From contig NZ_JAACFT010000033.1 in NCBI RefSeq assembly GCF_029051685.1, positions 34,685 through 98,684 of the forward strand: 64,000 bases of DNA. Direction: 5' to 3'. Origin of the DNA: Bradyrhizobium sp. CSA207 (GTDB lineage: Bacteria; Pseudomonadota; Alphaproteobacteria; Rhizobiales; Xanthobacteraceae). How positions within the stretch are numbered: the stretch's first letter is position 1; every line of letters begins with the position of its first letter. This document shows positions 59,886 to 64,000 of this stretch, one piece after another. Both the position numbers and the translations under genes were made by a program. The notes under the pieces are model-generated. The model ran no database searches. It had not been told where the DNA came from and saw only the letters and a list, made by a program, of their open reading frames with translations.

Positions 59886-60639
59886 TGACCGCGTAGCGCG
59901 ACGATTACTTCTGCGCTGGTTCCTGCTGCTGTGCGGTGGCCTCGGCGCGCTCTGGTCGTCGTCTGCGATCCCATCATTCTGGCTGATGAATCCGGCTCGC
60001 GAGATTTCTGCTCACATCGCTGCAGATGATCGGTTCAAGACGGGCGCCATAACCGAGATGTTGATGCGGCTGAGGGCTGTTGAACGGCCAGCGCTCTTGC
60101 AACCAGAGTTCTCACGAGCTGAGGCCTTGATGACGCTGCGCGCTGTCGAAGAGACAATGCAGCGGAATAGCTTAGAGCAGATCGATCATGGAATGGAGAA
60201 TGCCGAAAACAAAATCAAAGCTGCACTCTTCGCAAACCCAACTGATTCATTTTTGTGGTTGATGCTTTATTCAGTAAAGACGACGCGCACTGGCTTTGAT
60301 CTTAGGAACATCAGCTTCCTTGAGCATTCGTACGCGATGGGGCCGAACGAGGCTTGGGTTGCCCTTCGGCGTAACCCACTGGCGCTCGCCGTCTTCGCCA
60401 TTCTTCCCGGCCCTGTACAAGATGCTGTGATTTCCGAATTCGCCAACACGGTGGACTCGGACTTCATTGCGGAGGCCGAATTGACCTTGACTGGCGTGGG
60501 ATGGCCTCACAGAGAACGTCTACTGGGCAGCTTGGCTGGTGTAGATTTAGCGCCCAAGCAGGCACTTAGGAAACGCTTATCGAATGCTGGTATCAAAGTG
60601 TCTATTCCAGGTATCGAGATTGATGAGAGGCCATGGTAA
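59875..60639 (+). CDS. 254-residue membrane-anchored helical protein downstream of the autokinase
   Basis: MWNSDRVARRLLLRWFLLLCGG gives an N-terminal anchor. The remainder is helical, with a TPR-like middle (KIKAALFANPTDSFLWLMLY). The arrangement resembles the protein at 48258. Start codons at 59833, 59860 and 59875 are possible; 59875 overlaps the autokinase stop. The base composition is more AT-rich than upstream genes. Role unknown; probably an assembly factor of the same polysaccharide system. Confidence 0.7.
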   Translation: MWNSDRVARRLLLRWFLLLCGGLGALWSSSAIPSFWLMNPAREISAHIAADDRFKTGAITEMLMRLRAVERPALLQPEFSRAEALMTLRAVEETMQRNSLEQIDHGMENAENKIKAALFANPTDSFLWLMLYSVKTTRTGFDLRNISFLEHSYAMGPNEAWVALRRNPLALAVFAILPGPVQDAVISEFANTVDSDFIAEAELTLTGVGWPHRERLLGSLAGVDLAPKQALRKRLSNAGIKVSIPGIEIDERPW

Positions 60640-61049
60640 GAACATTAGGTGGGTTGAATCTTGAGGGATGTGCTGGCGTACTGATGAGCACGTTAGCGAT
60701 CACGGGGCTTTTCACCGTAGACATCGATGCTCAAGCACAATCTGCAACGCCGCGATTCACGCTGCAGGGGCCCGGCGAATCATCTGGGGGCAAAATAATT
60801 CGAGATGCGCTCAATCGCCCTTGCTTGGACACCGAAGCCGCTTCGCGACCTCATACCATCAACCCTGACGTCGTGGATCACGTCGTCAGCATCAAGAACA
60901 ATTGTCCACGGACGATTAAGGTCAAGGTTTGCTATTATGGCTCTGATAAGTGCAACGGATTTGTAGTGAATGGCTACAAGCGAGTAGACACGATCCTCGG
61001 TAGCATGACCAAGATTACGGCTTTCAGGTATTCCATTACTCAACAGTAA
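60633..61049 (+). CDS. 138-residue secreted protein with four cysteines
   Basis: The N-terminus carries a hydrophobic export segment (LMSTLAITGLFTVDIDAQAQ). The mature chain has cysteines in RPCLDTEAAS, KNNCPRTIKVKVCYYGSDKC, which could form two disulfides, and beta strands around VVDHVVSIKNN and KITAFRYSITQQ. It overlaps the previous gene by seven bases, so they are co-transcribed. Family unknown. Low GC like its neighbours. Confidence 0.68.
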   Translation: MVRTLGGLNLEGCAGVLMSTLAITGLFTVDIDAQAQSATPRFTLQGPGESSGGKIIRDALNRPCLDTEAASRPHTINPDVVDHVVSIKNNCPRTIKVKVCYYGSDKCNGFVVNGYKRVDTILGSMTKITAFRYSITQQ

Positions 61050-62391
61050 TCGAGCGAGCAAAATTCGTGCTCTTAGGTTGCTTGCGTGCGGCAGAACGGC
61101 GCTTAAGTCCAAATTGCACCGCGAGAGCGAGCAGCGAAAAGTAAATGAAGTGTTGCGGTTCATGCGGAACTTCAAATTGTGAATTCACAGCTAAGAGCGT
61201 CAGCAATCCGAACGAAAGAGATTGGCAGAATATCCGAACGTCGCGTTCCTGACTTTGGAACGCGATCAACAGGGGCTGAAGAATGAACGCAACGACGCAG
61301 CAGAAGTAAGGGATGCCATATTGCGCCGCGTTGCGGAGGCCGCTCTCAGTAGTCGCAGTTTTCCGTTCACTTAGCCCGAAGCCTGAATAGATGTTGGTGC
61401 CATACTGGATGACAGGATCGTCATGACCGACGCCTGTCCATGGATTTTCGAGTATCACCTTAGTCAGCATGTCATTGAGGAGGGCGCGCCCAGCGGACAG
61501 ATCGCCATTTTGGTACTGCGCAACACTTACGCCTTGCAGTTCAGTCCTTACGTAAAAGATTGCATCGGTCAACAAATCCGGTTGTAGAAAAAAAGCCGAA
61601 ATTGCCAAAAAAAACGGAACATATAGCAGGGCTCTGATGATGTTATTTACCTCTATGATCTCAATTGCAAACGCGAAAGCTACAGATAGCAAAACCAGAT
61701 AACCCCCTGCCGACTTGGCAAGAAAAATTGAAACGATTGCTATTGCGGTGATCGATATCGCTTCAAGTAATCCTAGTTTGGCTATGTTCGAAACCGCGAT
61801 CGCCATGGAAATGAACGCTAGATCGATCAGGATGCTGTGTCCCGTCTGGAAAGCAAGCAGCCGAACGCGTTCTCCTGTCAGGAAATCCTCAATGGGATTT
61901 TGTATGGAAATGAAACGCGATAACGCGACGGATATGACGAAGTAAATAAGGATGTTCAGTACAGCCAGGCGTGCCAGCGTCTTAAAAAACTGAGATCTGC
62001 TGCTCTCCGCTACAGCATCGGTCATGAACCAAAGAGCAAATGCCTCCACGAAGATCACGCCCCCGATGTTCAGGGCGTTGGCTGCGCTGTCAGAGTAAAA
62101 AATGAGGAGGGCGACCATTAACGCGAACTTTACGCCTACTACCGCAGGCAGGTTTATGTGCGGAAACTTGCCCCTCAGTGCGTATTGAAAGCCTGAGCCG
62201 AGTAGTACCGCTCCGTAAAAAGCATAAACCGAGGGCCAATATAGAAAGTAGACCACAGGAAGCACGGTAAACAGCCCGAACCACACTACTATCTTGGTAG
62301 CCAGGTCAGATGTCTGGGCTTGAACGACGCGCGATGAAAACTGTATCATCTGTGGAGCCCCTACGGCAGGTTCGGTAACGTTGCGATTCAT
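61036..62391 (-). CDS. Polysaccharide polymerase-like (Wzy/O-antigen ligase) membrane protein
   Basis: A 451-residue protein with about 11 helices. The periplasmic-loop motif MLTKVILENPWTGVGHDDPV is the Wzy_C type, similar in form to those at 50547 and 55091. The start is the ATG at 62391 (MNRNVTEPAV); its 3' end overlaps the end of the gene at 60633 by 14 bases in the opposite direction. It is AT-rich compared with the first part of the window. It is divergent from the glycosyltransferase gene. Confidence 0.8.
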   Translation of the reverse strand: MNRNVTEPAVGAPQMIQFSSRVVQAQTSDLATKIVVWFGLFTVLPVVYFLYWPSVYAFYGAVLLGSGFQYALRGKFPHINLPAVVGVKFALMVALLIFYSDSAANALNIGGVIFVEAFALWFMTDAVAESSRSQFFKTLARLAVLNILIYFVISVALSRFISIQNPIEDFLTGERVRLLAFQTGHSILIDLAFISMAIAVSNIAKLGLLEAISITAIAIVSIFLAKSAGGYLVLLSVAFAFAIEIIEVNNIIRALLYVPFFLAISAFFLQPDLLTDAIFYVRTELQGVSVAQYQNGDLSAGRALLNDMLTKVILENPWTGVGHDDPVIQYGTNIYSGFGLSERKTATTESGLRNAAQYGIPYFCCVVAFILQPLLIAFQSQERDVRIFCQSLSFGLLTLLAVNSQFEVPHEPQHFIYFSLLALAVQFGLKRRSAARKQPKSTNFARSITVE

Positions 62392-62446
62392 CACGTTCGT
62401 CTCTTTTAAACCCATGCCATCGCAGCTCTTGCAAAGTTATACACGC

Positions 62447-63643
62447 ATGATTAGTCGAAAAATAAGACTTCTTCACATTATAGCTAGCGTTGATCCTGCG
62501 TATGGCGGCCCAGTCGAGGGAATTATACAGCAGAATCGCGTTACACGCTCGATAGAGCGCGAGATCGTCACGCTTGATCCGCCCGACGCCGCTTTCCTCC
62601 AGAGCTTCCCGATCAAGACCTACGCGTTAGGATCCTATAAAACAGGCCAAAGCTGGGTTAACTTTCCTAGGCGCTACGGCATCAGCGGGAAATTCATACC
62701 TTGGCTGAAATGCCATGTGCACGAATATGATTGCGTAGTAGTGAACGGCTTGTGGAACTTCTCTACCTTTGCCGCCTCTCGAGTGCTCCCCAGTTGCGGC
62801 GTGCCCTACTTTGTTTTCACCCACGGAATGCTGGACCCGTGGTTTCGAGAGAATTTTAGAGCCAAGCACGCATTGAAGCAGTGCTTCTGGCTCTTCAGCG
62901 AAGGCTGGCTCCTGGCCCGTGCTAATGCGGTTCTCTTTACGACACAGGAGGAGCGCGAACTCGCGAGCACGATGTTCTGGGGTTTTGATTACAACAAGCG
63001 TGTTGTTGGATACGGGACGTCATCTCCTCCTCCGGTCACGGAAAGTCAAGAAAGATCATTCCGAGAAGCTGTGCCGCAATTGAAAACGAGACCATTTCTT
63101 CTTTTTCTAAGTCGGATCCATCCAAAGAAGGGTTGTGATCTATTAATCGAAGCATTTTCGAAGTGCGCATCTGAGCACAGTGGGACCGATTTGGTTATTG
63201 CAGGACCAGATCAGTCAGGCATGGTTGATGGGCTGAAACAGCTGGCAGCTCAGTGCGGGATTGCTGATCGAGTACACTTCCCGGGCATGTTAAGTGGAGA
63301 AGCGAAGTGGGGTGCCTTCAACTGTGCCGAAGCATTTGCATTGCCGTCCCATAGTGAAAATTTCGGTATAGTTGTCGCCGAAGCCCTAGGCTGCGGTACG
63401 CCGGTTCTCCTCTCGAACAAAGTAAATATCTGGCGAGAAGTCGATTCGGCTCATGCGGGGTTTGTCGAGGAAGATACTTTGGAGGGAACAACTTCGGCGC
63501 TTAACAAGTATCTGAAGTTGGGACCTGAAGAGCGGCAGAAAATGAAGCTCAATGCACGCATCTGCTTCGAACAACACTTTAACATTGAGAAGAACGTCGA
63601 AGCGTTTGAAAAACTTGCCTTAGATGCAGTGAATGAGAAGTAA
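62447..63643 (+). CDS. Glycosyltransferase family 4 (GT-B) protein
   Basis: A 398-residue transferase. The GT-B C-terminal domain shows FLSRIHPKKGCDLLIEAFSK and the E-x7-E donor-binding motif in HSENFGIVVAEALGCGTPVL. The N-terminal opening IRLLHIIASVDPAYGGPVEG is typical for acceptor-binding domains. Starts at 62414 and 62447 are both possible; neither has a clear RBS. It should add one sugar to a lipid-linked repeat unit. It lies in the AT-rich segment at the end of the window. Confidence 0.88.
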   Translation: MISRKIRLLHIIASVDPAYGGPVEGIIQQNRVTRSIEREIVTLDPPDAAFLQSFPIKTYALGSYKTGQSWVNFPRRYGISGKFIPWLKCHVHEYDCVVVNGLWNFSTFAASRVLPSCGVPYFVFTHGMLDPWFRENFRAKHALKQCFWLFSEGWLLARANAVLFTTQEERELASTMFWGFDYNKRVVGYGTSSPPPVTESQERSFREAVPQLKTRPFLLFLSRIHPKKGCDLLIEAFSKCASEHSGTDLVIAGPDQSGMVDGLKQLAAQCGIADRVHFPGMLSGEAKWGAFNCAEAFALPSHSENFGIVVAEALGCGTPVLLSNKVNIWREVDSAHAGFVEEDTLEGTTSALNKYLKLGPEERQKMKLNARICFEQHFNIEKNVEAFEKLALDAVNEK

Positions 63644-63704
63644 TTGCACTGCTGCAATACTTGCAAGAGCAAGTGTCTTGTTGGCACCGCTGCTAACTCC
63701 ACTC

Positions 63705-63926
63705 TTAGTGTCGCCTAGCTGTTAGGGCGCGCTTTAGAGGCTCGTGATAGGCGCGCTCCAAGAGTACTGATAGCAGCAGCATTCCAAAGATAAACAGAAC
63801 TCCGCTAGCTGGAGAGTATCCCTCCACGATTTTCAGGCTGTCTGGAAAAACCCACTCAAATAGGTGATAGGCGGTAAGCGCGAATTTCTCCGCACCTTTT
63901 GCGGTTGAGTGCTGTGATGCATGAGG
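63705..63926 (-). pseudogene. C-terminal end of a membrane protein, probably an acyltransferase, cut by an insertion sequence
   Basis: A minus-strand frame ends at TAA (63705-63707) and encodes a hydrophobic helix GVLFIFGMLLLSVLLERAYH followed by EPLKRALTARRH, the look of the last helix and tail of acyltransferase-3 proteins that decorate polysaccharides. Going upstream the homologous-looking part runs out at about 63926, where the insertion-sequence end begins. The N-terminal part would lie beyond the window. Truncation by the IS is likely but cannot be confirmed without the adjoining sequence. Confidence 0.5.
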
Positions 63927-64000
63927 TGTCCACCAAATTAGGTGGACACCTTGTGATGGCAGACGATGATCAGAAACTGCGAGTCAGGCTTGTTGGCCGG
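63924..64000 (+). mobile_element. Left end of an insertion sequence, with the start of its first transposase ORF
   Basis: AGGTGTCCACC-AAATTA-GGTGGACACCT (63924-63951) is an 11-bp perfect inverted repeat with a 6-base loop, of the type seen at IS tips. It is followed directly by an ATG at 63956 opening MADDDQKLRVRLVGR, a short basic start like those of small accessory or helix-turn-helix transposase proteins. The element runs out of the window. The family (for example IS3 OrfA or IS66 TnpA) cannot be assigned from 15 residues. Confidence 0.6.

Noticed and set aside
1..64000. CRISPR arrays, cas genes, restriction, toxin-antitoxin or prophage structural genes
   Set aside because: No regularly spaced direct repeats and no recognisable proteins of these systems were found.

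Overview
The window comes from a high-GC alphaproteobacterium, most likely Bradyrhizobium or a close relative. This rests on the gene content (two-gene NAD-dependent formate dehydrogenase, pcaHG, pobA/pobR, tcuAB, a BTLCP cysteine proteinase, many CHASE2/GGDEF-type signalling proteins) and on several hairpin repeats common in rhizobial genomes. No rRNA or other taxonomic marker is present, so this is inference.

Layout. 1-6.4 kb: end of a serine hydrolase; an oxalate/formate-type MFS transporter with a 49-residue partner, lying between an intact tRNA-Ile2(CAT) gene and a duplicated 3' half of it (possible island scar); then two orphan solute receptors (Bug/TctC and TAXI). 6.4-8.6 kb: a branched-chain-amino-acid-type binding protein and an HTH plus binding-protein-domain regulator. 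9-16.8 kb: a dense metal/molybdopterin block holding TupA, a degenerate MoeA, a MoeA fused to a binding-protein domain, MobA, FdhD, MobB, canonical MoeA and a TusA-like protein. 17.2-23.8 kb: a second oxalate/formate-type MFS carrier, a PsiF-like secreted protein, and the two formate dehydrogenase genes. The FDH has a fused gamma-beta subunit and a cysteine-type alpha subunit, the layout of the tungsten FDH1 of Methylobacterium. This block reads as one functional unit: move oxalate/formate, acquire tungstate or molybdate, build the bis-MGD cofactor, and oxidise formate to make NADH.

24-41.3 kb: housekeeping and catabolic genes: YbaK, a GntR regulator divergent from tcuAB with a clear palindromic operator, a diguanylate cyclase, pncB, a LysR gene divergent from pcaHG, an NYN-domain protein, pobR/pobA, a FecR-like/CHASE2-cyclase operon, a GrlR-like protein and galE.

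41.5-52.9 kb: mostly small unrecognised proteins, many with signal peptides or one membrane segment, plus a VanZ-like protein, a PPP-type phosphatase, a BTLCP proteinase and a polysaccharide-polymerase-like membrane protein. 53-64 kb: a surface-polysaccharide locus with a Wza-type export lipoprotein, an O-antigen ligase/polymerase, a Wzc-type tyrosine autokinase, a second polymerase and a glycosyltransferase, interleaved with secreted proteins of unknown role. From about 59.9 kb the DNA is visibly more AT-rich, and the window ends in a truncated membrane-protein gene abutting an insertion-sequence end, which suggests a transferred, strain-variable polysaccharide segment.
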